Origin: Chamaelirium japonicum
Lineage: Eukaryota; Streptophyta; Magnoliopsida; Liliales; Melanthiaceae
DNA length: 64,000 bases
Assembly (NCBI GenBank): GCA_947650365.1
Contig: OX393553.1
Span: 37,353,526-37,417,525 of the forward strand
Direction: 5' to 3'
Shown: piece after piece, positions 31,644 to 46,975 of the stretch
How the letters are laid out: each line of letters starts with the position of its first letter
Numbering within the stretch: position 1 is the first letter of the stretch
The notes under the pieces: generated by a model
The model's input: the letters and a program-made list of their open reading frames with translations, nothing else
What the model was told of the DNA's origin: nothing
Database searches by the model: none
Translations under genes and position numbers: made by a program

Positions 31644-34600
31644 GTAGCCTTCATTGCTTGTGTCTATCCTTTTGTATCGTGATTTATACTTTATATCACA
31701 CCTACAATCTGGTGTTCCAGCCATCATCTCCCTCCTTAGAGTGATGGAATTTATTTTTTAACTTATTTCAGGTTTGGGCAACATGTCTGTCAGAATCAGA
31801 GAGAAAGCTTCTTACTCAGTTCCTTCCCAGTGGGACAGGTGCAGAACAAGCAGTTCATTCGTTGCTTACGGGGGAAAACCATCATTTTGGAAATCCTTTT
31901 CTAAAATGGCAAGTGTTGTCGACATTAACTTTCAATAACCTTGGTGTGAGGTCTTTCAATCTACTAGGAGTGGCATTTATATTTGCTCTTTATTTTTAAT
32001 TTTTCTGAGGAAGTGTCGAAAAGGTGTACCATATAAAGGTTGCCCCTTTGTCAAGAAATAAAGGTTTCAACAGACTCCAAATAACCTTGAAAAAGTAATA
32101 CGGGGGATACAATATAAATGAAATTTTTTGTTGCCCTCCATGAGCGTGGAACTACACAATCTTTTGTTTTTTGCTTGTAGTGTCAAAATATAATAAATAT
32201 TTGTGGGCAAAATTTTACCCACGAGGCACTTGTTTCATGTTGAACCTCATTTGAAAGTTGGTCAAGTCTCAGTAATAGTTTTTTGTTGATCTTGTATCTT
32301 TCTTTTATAAACTTGGTTTTGGCTGGTTTTTAATGTTAAGTGTTAGAAAATCAAATTTTATTATGGTATTTCTTCTTTTTTTGCACATTCTTCATTATAT
32401 TTTTTTTGGGGTGATCGGGACAGTTTCCCCCCGTTTTCTTATTAAACAACTTTTAATGATAATATATTTACTAATTTAGTCGAAATGGGAATAATATGAG
32501 TTTTATGTCTTTTTACCTTTTTAATCCTCCCTCTGAAGCTTTTGTTTGTAATTCCATCCCCTTCATATTTTTGAATGGATTCATTATTTCATGAGAAGAA
32601 TGAACTTCCATGGATGCTTAGTGTAAACTATGGATAAGAGTGGAAATAATGTTTCCACTGAAACCAAAACCTTATGTTCATTAACTTGAAAAGTATCTTT
32701 TCCTCGACAGAGAGAAGGAATGTTTTTCAATCTATTAGTTCCAGTTGTGGCTTCAAGTGAGTATTCGACGATTACATGTATGTTTTCTATTGGAATATCC
32801 CACAACCTTATGTTCATTATTGCGTTTCGAATGGATTCATTTCTTACTTCCTTCCTTCCTTTGTGTCATCTTTTGGTTGATTTCATGAAAGTTTGTGTCT
32901 TGAAGCTATAAGTGTGTGCCTAAGGTTAATGTAGATCTTAATCACTGTTACAAGGCTCATGTACCATGTGTCATATGGATTTGTATAGAGCTGGCAAACG
33001 GTTAGGGTTAGGGTTAACGAGTTAGGGTTGGCGGGTTAGAATGGCTCAATCCTAACCCTAACCCGTTTTTTAAATGGGTCAACCCTCCCAACCCTAACCC
33101 TAAGCAGATCAATCCTAACCCTAACCCATCTAACCCTATTAATATAAACATACATTGCCCAAGGGTCTCAAAATAATTTAACGTTTTTGTCTAAAAATAC
33201 TTATCACATACTCCAAAATCTTATTAACTAATCAAACATGAGAAACAATGCAAATTAATATATAATAATTAATATTTAAATTATATTGCTTAACCATAAA
33301 ATTTTATATAAATTCAAACAAAAAGCTTATACATGACATAGCTCCTTTACATTCTCAATCACAGTGAGTCTGACATGACATCGTCCATTTACTTGTCGAT
33401 CGGGTTAAGTGTGATTCATCGATCGGGTTTGGGTGCAGCTGACGGCTCACAACTATAATTTGGAGTATCCGAGTATGTAAAGGGCATTTGTGTGAAGGGT
33501 ACTAAAAGCACGTTCTGTTACGCGGGTTAGGCGGGCCGGGTCGGGTTGATCCGTTGTTGAATGGGTCTGCAAATGCAGAACCCTAACCCTGTCCGTTTAA
33601 TAAACGGGTCGGGTTAGGGTCGGGTTGGCGGGCCGGGTCAGCTTTTGCTAGCTCTAGATTTGTATATTGTTGAAGTTGATGATGTCACAATTGTACTTCA
33701 TCTTCTTAATGATGCTTTGTTCCACACATTGCAAGCCCTCGTCTCTATGCTACTGACTTTCAGGTCTCATATATTTTAGTTGCACAATTACCATATTCTA
33801 TACGGTTTTACTGTATGCTTGGTTCAATGTCCAATTTCATGTTTTTTTTTTCATGTAGCTTTGGGAATGATCTACTTCCAGTCTTTTTTAAATTAGTATC
33901 ATATTTTTATATATCGGATTCAACATTACTGTTTTATATTGACAGGTCTGCTTCACTTCGTTCTGGAAATCTTCACCCTGATAATGTTCTTCGTGTGGAG
34001 CGGCAGTCCAGTGCCAATAAGAAGGCATATTATTCAGAGATAAATCAGTATCATACTGAGTACGTTGAATATTAGCAATTCCATGAATGTATTTTGTTGT
34101 TGTTCCTGATACTAATTTTGAAGCAATTATCATGTTTATTAGTTTGTTTCTGGTGGCAGGATGATTGAGGGTTTGAAGAAGTGGAAGGAGAGGTGGGCAA
34201 GTTGCAAGGATCCAGAAGAGTTGAGGTGCTTTTTTTTAATGTGAAATTGTAGTTTGCATACCATTTCATGTACCATCAACTTAATTTTTATAGCGACACA
34301 TGTGTTCACTATCATCAGGAACTCTTAGCCGCAATGTTTTAAAAAACGAAAGGCGGAAGACGGGCGGTCAAGTGGTTTCAAGGCGGAAGGCGGAAGGCGG
34401 ACGACTAGGCGGGCGCCCGGAGAAAAAGGCGGGCGCCCACCAATATAAAATATATTATATATATTCTATATGTATGTATATATATAAATTCATAATTCTA
34501 TATAAAAAAACAATATTAGAAAGTTTTACATATGCAAACATCAAAACTACCGATCTGAATATAAAAGTTTTATGAAAAGGGAGGAGGGGATTGGGTGGGT

Positions 34601-37600
34601 AGGGGTATTTCGGTATGGTTACCTCAATACCTATACCCGATTATCCCTCTAACTTGAGTATACCAGATAATACAGTTGTACTCCAACTTTATTGTGATGT
34701 ACCCAAATTCCAACCAATTATATATTGTTATCCAAATTCTATCCAAACTCATACCATACAAGAACCAATATAGTAAAAAATCGTAAGAGCTTCTTAAACA
34801 TTTCATCACAAAACATTGAAAAGAAAAATTCCTCAAGCAATTGCATATGGTGAAGAAATAGAAAATTCATTACAGAAAAAAAAATTTCCTCAAGCAATTG
34901 CATACAGTGAGACCGCCTAGGCGCCCGCCTTTTACCCGCCTAGGCGCCCGCCTAGACGGGTCGGATCCCGCCTAGGCGCCCGCCTTTGTTCAACCCGCCT
35001 GCAGTGCCGCTTTTTGCTGAAGCGGAGCGGCCAACCCCCTAAAACGCCTAGGCGGCCGCCTAGTCGGCCGCCCGGACCGCCTTTTAGAACAGTGCTTAGC
35101 CGGCTTGGAAAAAGCTTTGACAACATGTTGGGTGGTCTGAGTTCAAGTCTCCACCCTAGCAGAATTAACAACAACAAAAAACAATATTTGAAATTTGCAA
35201 CAACATTTTTCCTTGATGTGCCTTTTGGCCATCAAGGAAAGGGCCCTAAAATGTCAATGGGCATTTTGGCCATCTTGATCCTTTGCCACTCTTCAAAAAA
35301 TGAGGGCATAAGGGCCTTAAAATGTCAATTGGCATTTTGGCCATCTTGATCTTTTTCCCCTCTTCTAATAAAAAAAAAGAATACTCTAAAGGGACAACTG
35401 AGCACATAGTTATGGCAGTTTAAAGTCACTCACTACTAAGAGCATCTCCAACCGCCTCTGAGGAGAGCTTTGAAGGATGGCGTGGCACTCCGAGCGGGAA
35501 TTGCACCCTCCAACCGACTCCAATCCTTGCTCCCAAGGCCTACGTGGCCCTCTCTTTGCTCTGCTGGTGCTCGGGAGTTCCGAATCGAGAGACAGCCCTA
35601 AGAGGCTTTGGAGCTCCCAAGTGGATCCCATCCTTGGTAATTTATGTTAACCCCTGCCACATTCCACAAAATTTGACATCCGACTGTCCATCTCGCTCCT
35701 GGTTGAGAGTCGGTTGGAAAGCTAGGAGCGAATTTGGACTCAAGTGGGGCCCATGATCTTCGGAGAGGCTTCGGAGCTACTCCCAACTCTGAGCCAGTTA
35801 GAGACTTAGAGATGCTCTAACTTATGTGTAGTGAGTACACTTTGTTATTGTACATCTAGTTCTTTCTCTTATAATTTTGTGCATCATAATTATTCTTGAG
35901 TCAAAGAACTTTACAAGACTTTATGTAGTGAGATTGGTTACTTCTGAGTGATGTGGTTTGGTTGAATTCTATACTTCAGGGCTTTTTTCTTCAAAGCCTT
36001 CTTGTCCTCGGTCGTCCGGATACAATACAATCTATACTATTTGCTGGTGATGCTATAAAAATGGTTCCCATTGCATTACACATTTAATAATAGGGATTTT
36101 TTTCAAAATAATATTTAAAAATAAAATATTTAAACAAATAGCATTTGACCAAAAGTAATTACCATACTAGCGCTCTGACTGCGATGTGGCAGGTCAGTAT
36201 TGTAAAACGAGTTGCGATAAATTTTTTTTTTTTTCTGTTTCAAGTAGAACCTGGTATGTGGATTACGGGGTTTAAACCCGGTATTATGGATACCGGGTTT
36301 ACCCGAAATGGGAAAACGACAAAGTATAGGAACGTTATATAAGGATAAGCGGGCTTCGGTTAAACTTGGTGTCTAGAATACCGGGTTTAAACCCCGTAAT
36401 CTAGATACCGGGTTCTACTTGAAACAGGAAAAAAAAATTCTATCGCGACTCGCTTTACAATGCTGACCTATCACATCGCAGTCAGAGCGCTAGTATGGTA
36501 ATTACTTTTGGTCAAATGCTATTTGTTTAAATATTTTATTTTTAATATTATTTTGAAAAAATCCCTTAATAATAAAAGTCTGTTGAAGAATGATATTTCT
36601 TTGACCGAAGCTCAGTTTGGTTGGTTAAGAAAAAAAAAATCTTTTAGCATGATATTCAAAAGTTTTCTAGGGAGGTCTGCATTTGGTTGTTGATCATCCA
36701 TTAATTTCAGGATGTGATTATTGTTTTATACTATTCCTTTTTATTCATAAAAGGATACATAGAATTTCTAAGATTTGTGTCTCCAATTTCTTTGTTTGTT
36801 GATTCATGTACTTAAAAGTAGGATATCGTATAAAGTCATGTTACTGTTGCAAGACCTAAATATTTGACCTCTGTTACATGATTGGAGGTCAAATTCCATC
36901 AGTTATCTCTTGAGATACCAAGTAGGTAGCTTGAGTTCAAATTTTAGTAGTTTTTTTAATCCTTTTTTTAGATTAACATTCATCAATTTGCATACATAAA
37001 TACATACGCTGATACGCACTATAGGTAATAAGAGCAAGTTAGGGTTTTAGTTAAGCAATTTCCCTCTTGGGGAACCAATTAATTTCAAAAAGATTATTAT
37101 TATATCAATATAGTAGTTAATGGCATGTATAAATGTGGAAACAATCATAGTAAGACTTCACCAATAGTTAGCAACCTAGCATTAAAGCCATATCCTTTTA
37201 CTTTTGTCATCAATAAGCTTACTGCTAATATTGAGTAAGAGAAGAGATGAGCATGGAAGAGATTTGGATTTCTAAGTGGATGTGTTGCAAAACTAGGAGG
37301 GATGTAACCAGTTGAGGTCATAATGATGGAGAATAGTTCAGATGATATGTGCATGTGCTACGAAGAGTAGTGGCTGGCCATAATAAGGACAGGGCCTCAC
37401 ATTATTTGGATGGATCGAAGGTGTGTGTTGAAGATTTAAACCAACACCAAGGAAAGTTATGAAAAACATATAGAAAAGATTGCAATGGCAATAAAGCCCT
37501 AAACTTGAATGCCTGGTGAGGATTCACAAAAACGACCCCAAAGAGATGGAATGATGCTTAATGTAACTTTTGAAACGGGAGAGATTGGTTGTGATCTATT

Positions 37601-39112
37601 GAGATGATTTGAGGGAGAGAAATCATAGAGAAAAGCAAGATGCTTGAGATTGGGAATGGGATAAGAATCCTTGTGAGACATTAGAGTGTTCTTGGGCAAT
37701 TGAGCTTTCTCCCTATATTAGAACATGGACTTTTTTTTTGTGTTTTGCAATAGCATGTTTTCCTATTACATTGTCTGAACTTATCAAAAAGCGAATATAA
37801 TCAGAACTTTATTAAAAAAATCAGTGCTATAGAATCCTCCAACAATGCCCTTAGATTAGGTTTTGTTAGTTAGGCCCTCCCAAAAGGGCACCCAGCCCGT
37901 CTAAAGCCTGGCCCATCTCTTTCTTGTCAACGGGTTGGGCTTGGTGATTTCCAGCTTGGCCCGGCTCGTGACCGTGCGCTATTAGGCATGAGCCGTCGGA
38001 TGGGAATTGATCGCACGGTCATAGGGCCGCTGGTTCGCGAGTTGAAACCAAAGGTTAAAGATTGATATTATTTGATATCAGCCCTTGGATTAGAAATTAT
38101 CCTAGGGCTAATACCACTCCCTTATGTTATTTCCCATACCAAAATCTATTGCCCTCAATCCCAGCACCTTCCTCTCCATCGCTCAAACTCTCTTCCATCT
38201 CTTTATTAGAGCTACATAAAGCCCTCAGATCTCTGGCCCGGTGGTCGATTGCGGGTTGATACGGTCGGGAACCCACGATCTCCTCGTTGGCGTCCTCTCA
38301 AATTGCAACTGGATCCCTCTTGATCTTCGGACGGCTCCCTCTTGATCTCCGGACGGCTCCCTCTTGATCATCTCTTGCATGCTCTGATTTTGGGGATAAT
38401 TGGACAAGAGAGGATTTGGTCGGTGTCGCCACAAGAAGCCATCAGATCTCTTGCCCGGTGGTCGACTGTAGGTTGATACGGCTGAGAACCCTCGATCTCT
38501 TCGCCGGTGCCATTCCGACTAGATTCCTCTTGATTATGTATTGCTTTCCTTAACATTGTCTTTTTTATGCTAGATTATGGGAAATAGTTGACCTGATTCT
38601 AAATGGGAGGATGTTTCCGGAGATTGCCATTCATATTTGACAGGATTCATATTGCACGATGTTTATAAGAATAAAACATATATTTTAGAACAACCACCAA
38701 GCCTTTCCCTCATGGATCAGTTATGGAGCGGACTCTAACTTTGACTATGCCCATGCCCATGCCCCAGCCCCACTAGAGTATTGAGCAATATTTTCCGATG
38801 GGCAGTCAACGGGACACCAACTATCTCAAATATTTGTGCTAGGATCCAAGTGTGTGAACGAGCTTGTGTTTACATGTATTATACATATTTAAATTACTTC
38901 CACAACGTTGGCCAGATGCACAACACTACCTGTCCGTGATGCCTCGCGATAAAGACAAGGGGATAACATAGCTGTCTGGATATGATTTGCAGCCATTTGA
39001 TGCATCCCACCCTAACCGGTGAATCGCACCCTGTCACGAGGCACACACAATGGACCCACCTCTTGTTGTGGAGGCATAGCGGACGAATATATCCACGTGC
39101 GTCTCTCTCTCT

Positions 39113-39174
<62 letters not shown>

Positions 39175-39515
39175 AGTGAGAAACCTCTTATATGCGAAAC
39201 CTTGTGCGAAGCCAACCTAGAGGTTTCGGAATTTGATGACACTTGGTAGGCATGCTACCTATGCCAAGTTGATTATCCTCACCAAAATTTATCAAATTCT
39301 AAAACCTCTAGAGACATCAAATTTCATAATTAAATTAACGATTTTTATGAACGGTCAGTAAATCTTCTAACATTTGATGCCCCTAGAGGTTTTAGAATTC
39401 GTTGAATTTTTGTGAGAATGATCAACATGGCATAGTAGCATGCCTACCAAGTTTCATCAAATTCTTCAACCTCTAGGTTGGTTTCGCATATAAGAGTTTC
39501 TCACTGGATCAAGAC

Positions 39516-39546
<31 letters not shown>

Positions 39547-39949
39547 AGGGAATAGGGAACACGGACCTCCCAACTAGCCAACATGCTAGTCCTCCCTTCA
39601 ATTTGGGTGCCACATGACACTTTTTAACTGGGGTTAGGGGTTGATCAAGGTGGGTACACCCCTCCTAACAATGATTATTAAAAAAAATTTGGAAAAAAAT
39701 TATGCCAAGTGGCATTTTTAAATTAACCATAGCAAGGTTTATTTGCCCGCTACAGTTTACCATTAAATTTGTTGACCGTTGATCGGGTTGTTTTCAGTTT
39801 GTTTTATAGAATTTTTTAAAAAAATCTTGCTCTAAGTAGAGTGGATTGACTATCCATAAAAAAAATATAGTTGAAAAGTGTCATGTGGCACTCAAATTGA
39901 TGAGAGGACAAGTGTGTTGGCTAGTCGGGAGGACTGTGTTCCCTATGCC

Positions 39950-40041
<92 letters not shown>

Positions 40042-43000
40042 CCGGGATACTATTACTTATGTAATGGTTACTTATGGAATTACACACCACCTTTTACCTA
40101 TCCTAAAAGTTTCAGGATTTGATGAAACTTGGTGGGGATGCTATTTATGGCAAGTTGATCATCCTCACCAAAAACCACCAAATTCTATGACCTCTAGGGG
40201 CATCAAATGTTAGAAGCTTTATTGACCTTTCATTTTAACTGTTAATTTGAATAGCATATTTGATGCCCCTTGGGGTTATAGAATTTAATAATTTTTGGTG
40301 AGGATGATCAACTTGCCATAGATAGCATTTCCACCAAGTTTCATCAAATTCTAAAATCTCTAGGGTTGGTAAATGGCGGTGTGTAATTGTATAAGTAAGA
40401 TTCCATAAGAGTATCCCTCCCCTATATATCATAGTTGTCAAGGCGTCAAGGCGAGGCTAGGCGCCCGGAGGGAGCCTAGGTAGGCGTGGCCTTATGTCCA
40501 TAGGCATTCTCCAGGCACGGGTATATATGTATAGTCTATACTTGTAGGTATATATGTAATAGGAAGCAATATAACACCTTACTAACATGAAATTGAACAT
40601 ATTATAGTCAAATGCATGCAACACAATGACACACATACATAGTATAAACAAGTAAACAACAAAAAGTAACAAATAGAATACAAACACTTGCTAACATAAA
40701 ATTGAGCATATTCTAATCAAATGCATGCAACACAATGAACACATAGTATAAACAAGTATACAACAACAAAATGAACAAAGAAGATGGGAGCGGGTTGGGT
40801 TTTACTTTAAAAAAAAGACAAAAATTATTGCCTAAAACTAGGCGCGCGCCTAGGCCGCCGCTTAGTGAGGTGTGCCTGGGCGCACTGGGGCTTAGCTGTC
40901 TCCTGGTGCCTAGTGCGCCAAGAGGCCCGCGCCTTAATAACAATGCTATATATATATATGTATATATATATATATTGGTTATTATTATTATTATTTTTAA
41001 AAAATTAATCATGATCTAAGTAGAGTGGATTGACCATCCATAAAAAAAATGGTTAAAAAGTACCACGTGGCACTTGAATATAAGGGAAGACTAGAGTGTT
41101 GGCTAGTCGGGACTCGGGAGGACCATGCTCCCTATTCCAATATATGTATATAGGGTAGTGATCCAGTGAGATAATTCTTATATGAGATACTTGTGAGAAA
41201 CTTATCTAGAGATTTTAGAATTTGATAAAAATTGGTGGGTGTGTTATATATGGCAAGTTGATCATCCTCACCAAAATTCATCAAATTTGAAAACTTCTAG
41301 GGGCATCAAATGTTAGAAGATTTATCGACCGTCCATAAAAACCGTAAATTTGAATAGCAAATTTTTTACGCTTAGAGGTTTTAGAATTTGATGAATTTTG
41401 GTGAGGATGATCAACTTACCATACATAGCACACCCACCAATTTTTATCAAATTCTAAAACCTCTAGGTAGGTTTCTCACAAGTCTCATATAAGAGCTATC
41501 TCATTGAATCGCTACCCTATATATATATATAATTCACCTTTACAGAGCCATCCATAATTGTATACCTCATTTTTGTAGTCTACTATGTTTTATTATGTGG
41601 TAACGCTTGCCAAATCATCTTGGTATGGCATGGAGCACTAGTACTTTGCTATATGAGAGTGATACATGATGCCTTATTTATTCATACCATTATTTTGGCA
41701 TTTCTTCTGAGATATGAGCATGATATATAATGCCTAAGACCTTTAGTTGTTAATGTATTCTCTACGGTATTGATCAATATAAATGTTGAAATCATCAATG
41801 CCCATATGTTCAAAATATTTCAAGTTTTTAATGACTTTCATTAGTCTGATAGATTTGACACAAATTTATGCCCCGCACTGAAGTCATTATGTTAATTCAC
41901 TAAGCCTATACGTTGTGATGCATGAGATAAAAGAAAAATTGTAGCAATGATTACAAGCTTAGCTAAATCAATTAATGTTCGTGGCACGGAAGTGGAAAGA
42001 CTTGCTAATATATTCATATTGTTAGATTTCTTACTCATGATGCTAGATAATGGTGTGTTGAGCTAGGTTCTGAATTTTATATGGTTTTCAAAGGTTTGTT
42101 CAACCCAATAATGTGTTATCCATGTCCCATAACAAGGTTGATAACTTGATATGCTTCTTAAATTTCCTTCCAATTATTTTTCATTGTACCTCCGAGCATG
42201 ATCATACCATGTTGATCGAGTTTGAAGATGTACTCTGACCAACTAGTTTGTCTCTAGGTCCCCATTTTACTTTTGTGATTTTCTGAATGCATTTGCGATG
42301 TTGGTCTAGGTTGTTGATGAGACATTTCTATTCCAGGCACCTGCAATTTAATCTAACCTTTGGATTTGCAGGAAAGGATTCACTAAGCTGAAGCAAGAAA
42401 CTGTAGCTATTTCTGCAGAAAGGGCCAAAGTTGCTCCTAATTCCAAGAAAGAAATACCGCACAAGATCTGCATCCGTAATGGTGATGCTACCAAATATAT
42501 GTCTTATATTAAGGTTAGGGAGCTCATTTTATCTTGTAGAGGTTATACATGCAGCTAACATGGTAACTGTTCATTGCAAATACAATTGAATTTATACTCA
42601 TTACAACCTACCAGTTATTTGTTCTTGAAAGCTGTCCAGATCTCATTGTACCTGTACTCCATGATGGATATGGTGATTTTTTTGTAATTTCTACATTTTT
42701 AGTTGGCTCAAACTTGCAGCTACTGAACCATTTAAATTTTAAGCAACATCAACTTATTCTTATGGTTACATAATGTGCACTCCATATTTATCAATTTATA
42801 TCACCACTATTATTAAAACTGTCATTACACTTCATATTGGTACGTATCACATTCATTTTTTCACTCGAAACATTTTGGGTTTTTTTACGGATAAACTGAG
42901 GGAATGTTTAGCTTGATGATGCAGGAGCATCCATGGGCCAATCAGAGTCATTTGCTATAGCCTATAGGGCACATAGAGTACCATCTTTTTATTTGCAACA

Positions 43001-46000
43001 ATCAACGATTATATTACTGAAAGATGGGTCAAAAGTATAGTTTGGTATTCCTCTTGAGTGAAAATTACGTTATGAGAAATTCTATATTTTCTTATATGAG
43101 GAAGATTCCTCGCATTGTAACCAATTCAGATTTCAAGAAATAATTTCAAATTTGCAATGGATGGTATTCGTTGATCCACCATTGTCGGATCATTTTTCCT
43201 TCGTCAATTGGTATCAGAGTGAGGCGTTCTTCTTGTTCCATCGAGAAGGTCTTGATTTCATGGGGAGAAGTACCCAACAAAATTAGATTAAGAAGACCTT
43301 GAGTTAGATCAAGCACCTCACGTTGGAGTCTTCAACTTCGGCTGGATTATCCGCGTCGATAGATCAAGAAGCTGGAGTGTGAAAGGGATGGACGATGAAC
43401 AATCACATATGTTGCTCATCGTGAATCTGCAACTTGATTTCATCAACAATGAATTCTGAAGATCAAGGATACATTTCCATTGAAGGCACCTTGAGGAAAT
43501 TTCCAACTATTCAGTTGGATTTTGCCTTTTTTATTCTTGGTACATCAGGGTCTTTAAGGTCCATGGTTTTTTTTTTTTGCAAAAAGTTGTTTCAATAAGC
43601 ATTGGATTCATATGAGTGTGTAAACAACATTTTTAAACGGCTCGATCCCCAAGAAATAGAGGGACATATATGTAGAGAAAATATTATAAATTGGGTAGGG
43701 TCTTTGCCCGAGGCCGGCCTCGACGACCGTTTGGTCCAGCTGTGAGATCCTGGGTGCGAGGCCATTATCCTTCCTCTTATTCCTGTTCCCTTCCTTTCTT
43801 CTATCCTTTCCCTTTTACTCTATTTCGCCTTCTCAGTTCTCTTTCCCCCTCTAGTCTGGATCCAAACCATAACGTCTAACAACAATAAAATAGTTGATCA
43901 ACCACCAACTGGTCATACTTTGCAACTCGACCCACCCGAGGCCCCACATGTATATCCCGCTGTCATGGTCACCTATCGACTTTGTTGATCAAAGGGTTCA
44001 CCCTGTCGGTAACCTCCTAGACGCACTTGTTGCGATACAGTGCATGACCTCTACACTAGTGGCCCGCCACCACTTCTTGTGCATTTTCCTGGAAACCATT
44101 CTAGCTACAATCGACCTCAGGGCACCCGCCATTCCATATGCATAGGCGTGTACAAGCCTGCCGATGATAACTATCCACCGACCCATCGCCCACTAGCAAT
44201 GGCTTGATCCATTGTATTTGTGGTCGCTTGCAACTGGGCTGATAATGGTCCCAAATTTTACCATCAGTAGTCCAAACACGAACCACATCGACCTGCTAGT
44301 TCTTGTCATCGACCTTGGTTATGCAACTCTCCGCCACCACTGTAGACAAGAAGCTATCCATCCAATCGTGGTGATCCACTATCGATTAGCCCAATCATCA
44401 CAGCCTTGGAATGGTGGCAAATGTTGCTAGATCAAATTACTCCTCTATTTATCTTGCACATGCAATAATTATGAAGCACGAGGATTAGGGCCTACCTAAT
44501 TGAATTGGTGGAAGTTGGCGGCAGATGGAGGAGCGGGAATGCTTTGAAGCTCGTCGAAGTGAAAGCCCATTGATTTTTGATCGAGGAATGATCCATGGAG
44601 TTCACTATGTCCTCCAAGTAAACAAAGGATGTTCGTCTGAAGACTACTACAGCATGTAAAATGTAAACAAGGAAGACAAAAGGAAACGACTTTCAATTCA
44701 AGAGCAAGAAATCTCCCGCGATGTTCCATTGCATTCTTTCTCTCAGTACTTAAGATCGATTTTGAGAAAGCTTTTGATCAGTTTCACTAGGAATTCGTAC
44801 TTGTGACTCTTCATGCCAAAGGTTTCTCAAACAGTTGGATTCAATGGATCCACATTTGTCTTTCGTCGTCTAAGCTTTCTTGCACGATTAATGGGGAATC
44901 AGGGGGCCATTTCCTCATGAGGAAAGGGCTTAAAGAAGGATGCCCCATTGCCCCCTTTGACCTTTCCTCTTCATTTTAGTTGTTGATGTTTTCGATGCAG
45001 TCCTCCGAAGAACCGGTTCTCAGGATCTCATCCATGGCATCCGAGGTAACTCTTGGTGCATTTCAAGCCTTCATTTTGCTGACAACACTGTTCTATTCTG
45101 TGAAGCGAAATTAGAGCAGGTGGTGGTCTTGAAGATTATCTTATATGATCTGAAATAGTACTCCGGCTTGCGGATCAATTTATCGAAGAGCTCCTATGTG
45201 GGATGCAACTCGGATTTTTGCCGCATGGCTGCTACCATTCTGAATTGCAAATTGGATACCTTCTTGATGAAGTACCTTGGTCTTCCTATCAGTAATAAAC
45301 AACTTTCAAAATCGGATCGGTACAAGGTGGTGGAGAAAGTTGAGGTCCGTCTGTCGAGCTGGAAGGGAAAGCACCTATTACTTGAGGGCCGACTCACTCT
45401 TGTTAATGCTGTACTTTCTGCTATTTCTTCATATTATCTGGTGTTTTATTTTATCCCTGTTTGGGCCATTAAAAAGATTGATTCCATTCGTATTTCATTT
45501 CTCTGGAAAGGAGCAGACGGTTCATCTGGGTCTTATCATCTAGTGAGCTGAGGCTTGACATGTAAGTCCAAAGATCAGGGTGGACTAGGCATCATCGATC
45601 TGAAGGACTTCAACAAGGCTTACTTTGGACTTTGTGGAGAGCCAGGAGGGTGAAGAGGAGGCTGCTGCCAGCGTGGGACTTCTTAGTCATCTGTTTATAC
45701 TGGGGCATTTGGCGAGAACGCAATTCGAGAGTTATCTCGAGCAAGTCTTCTTCTATCGAGGTGGTGTGGAACAAGATTATTGTTTTAGTTAGAAGCTGGT
45801 CAGCTGGTTTCTCCCCCAGACATTCCAAGGAGATGAGCTTATTCCTTTGTAATTTTATTTATCCTATTTCAATGAATTAGCTTGGGGTATGGCTTAACCC
45901 CATCCTCTCCCTCTCGGAGAGGAATTGCTAAAAAAAAAAAATCTTCCTCAAATCTCTCTGTTTTTCTTCCCCCCTCCCCATCTCTTTTGATGCTTCCCTC

Positions 46001-46309
46001 GTGTCTCTTTGGTGTTCTCTGTGTTGCGAATCCTAGGACACGATTTTGCAAAGGCACTAAATTGAAGATTCGTGAGTGCTCAAATCTGCAAGCATGCAAA
46101 TCCGCAAATCCACTTACCCATAGGTTCATAGTATTGGTATAGTATTCAATCCTAATCATGGTGCAAAGCTTAGAAAAGCAGGATAAAGCATGTGGTTTAG
46201 CAGACACCCCATTGTTTATGGTGTTGCAAACTTGCAATGAATCAAATAGATCATCCTTCGTGGAGGAGGTGTGTGTGTGTGTGTGTGTGTGTCTATGACT
46301 GTGTGTGTG

Positions 46310-46373
<64 letters not shown>

Positions 46374-46914
46374 GCTCACCTGCGGGACGTCCCTGACGAG
46401 AGATATGCGCGACAAATGCCAGGTCGTCCGATCGGAATGTCCAATGAATGAGATTCATTCGAACCAAACAAATCGTTACTGTAGCGGCTACAGTAACAAC
46501 GAATTGTTTGGTCCTGGTGAATCCCATCCGTTGGATCGATGAGAATCGAACGACCCAAACAGAAATCGCCGTTACTATAGCCACTACAGTAACAATGAAA
46601 TTTGGTTTGGGCCGTTCGATTCCCATCAATCGGATCGATCGGAATCGAACGGCCCAAACCAAATTTACTGTTACTGTAGCGGTTACAGTAACAACGGAAA
46701 TTGTTTGGGCCGTTCAATTTCCATCGATCCAATAGATGTGATTCACCCTGACCAAACAAATCGTTGTTACTGTTACCGCTACAGTAACAACGATTGGTTT
46801 GGTCAGAATAAATCCCGTTCGTTGGATCATTCCGATCGTACGGCCCAGAATTTGTCCCGTATATCTCTCGTCCGGGACGTCCCGCAGGTGAGCCGTTCTC
46901 TCTCTCTCTCTCTC

Positions 46915-46975
<61 letters not shown>

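Noticed and set aside
32986-33620. Interstitial telomeric repeat
   Set aside because: The GGTTAGGG-like motifs lie inside an element with an exact 8-bp duplication and TIRs. A hAT-like element explains them.
35130-35165. Possible SINE B box (GAGTTCAAGTCTCCACC)
   Set aside because: Only one box, with no A box, tail or duplication visible.
39019-40213. ORFs with long Ile-Tyr runs (IYIYIY)
   Set aside because: Translations of (TA)n microsatellites.
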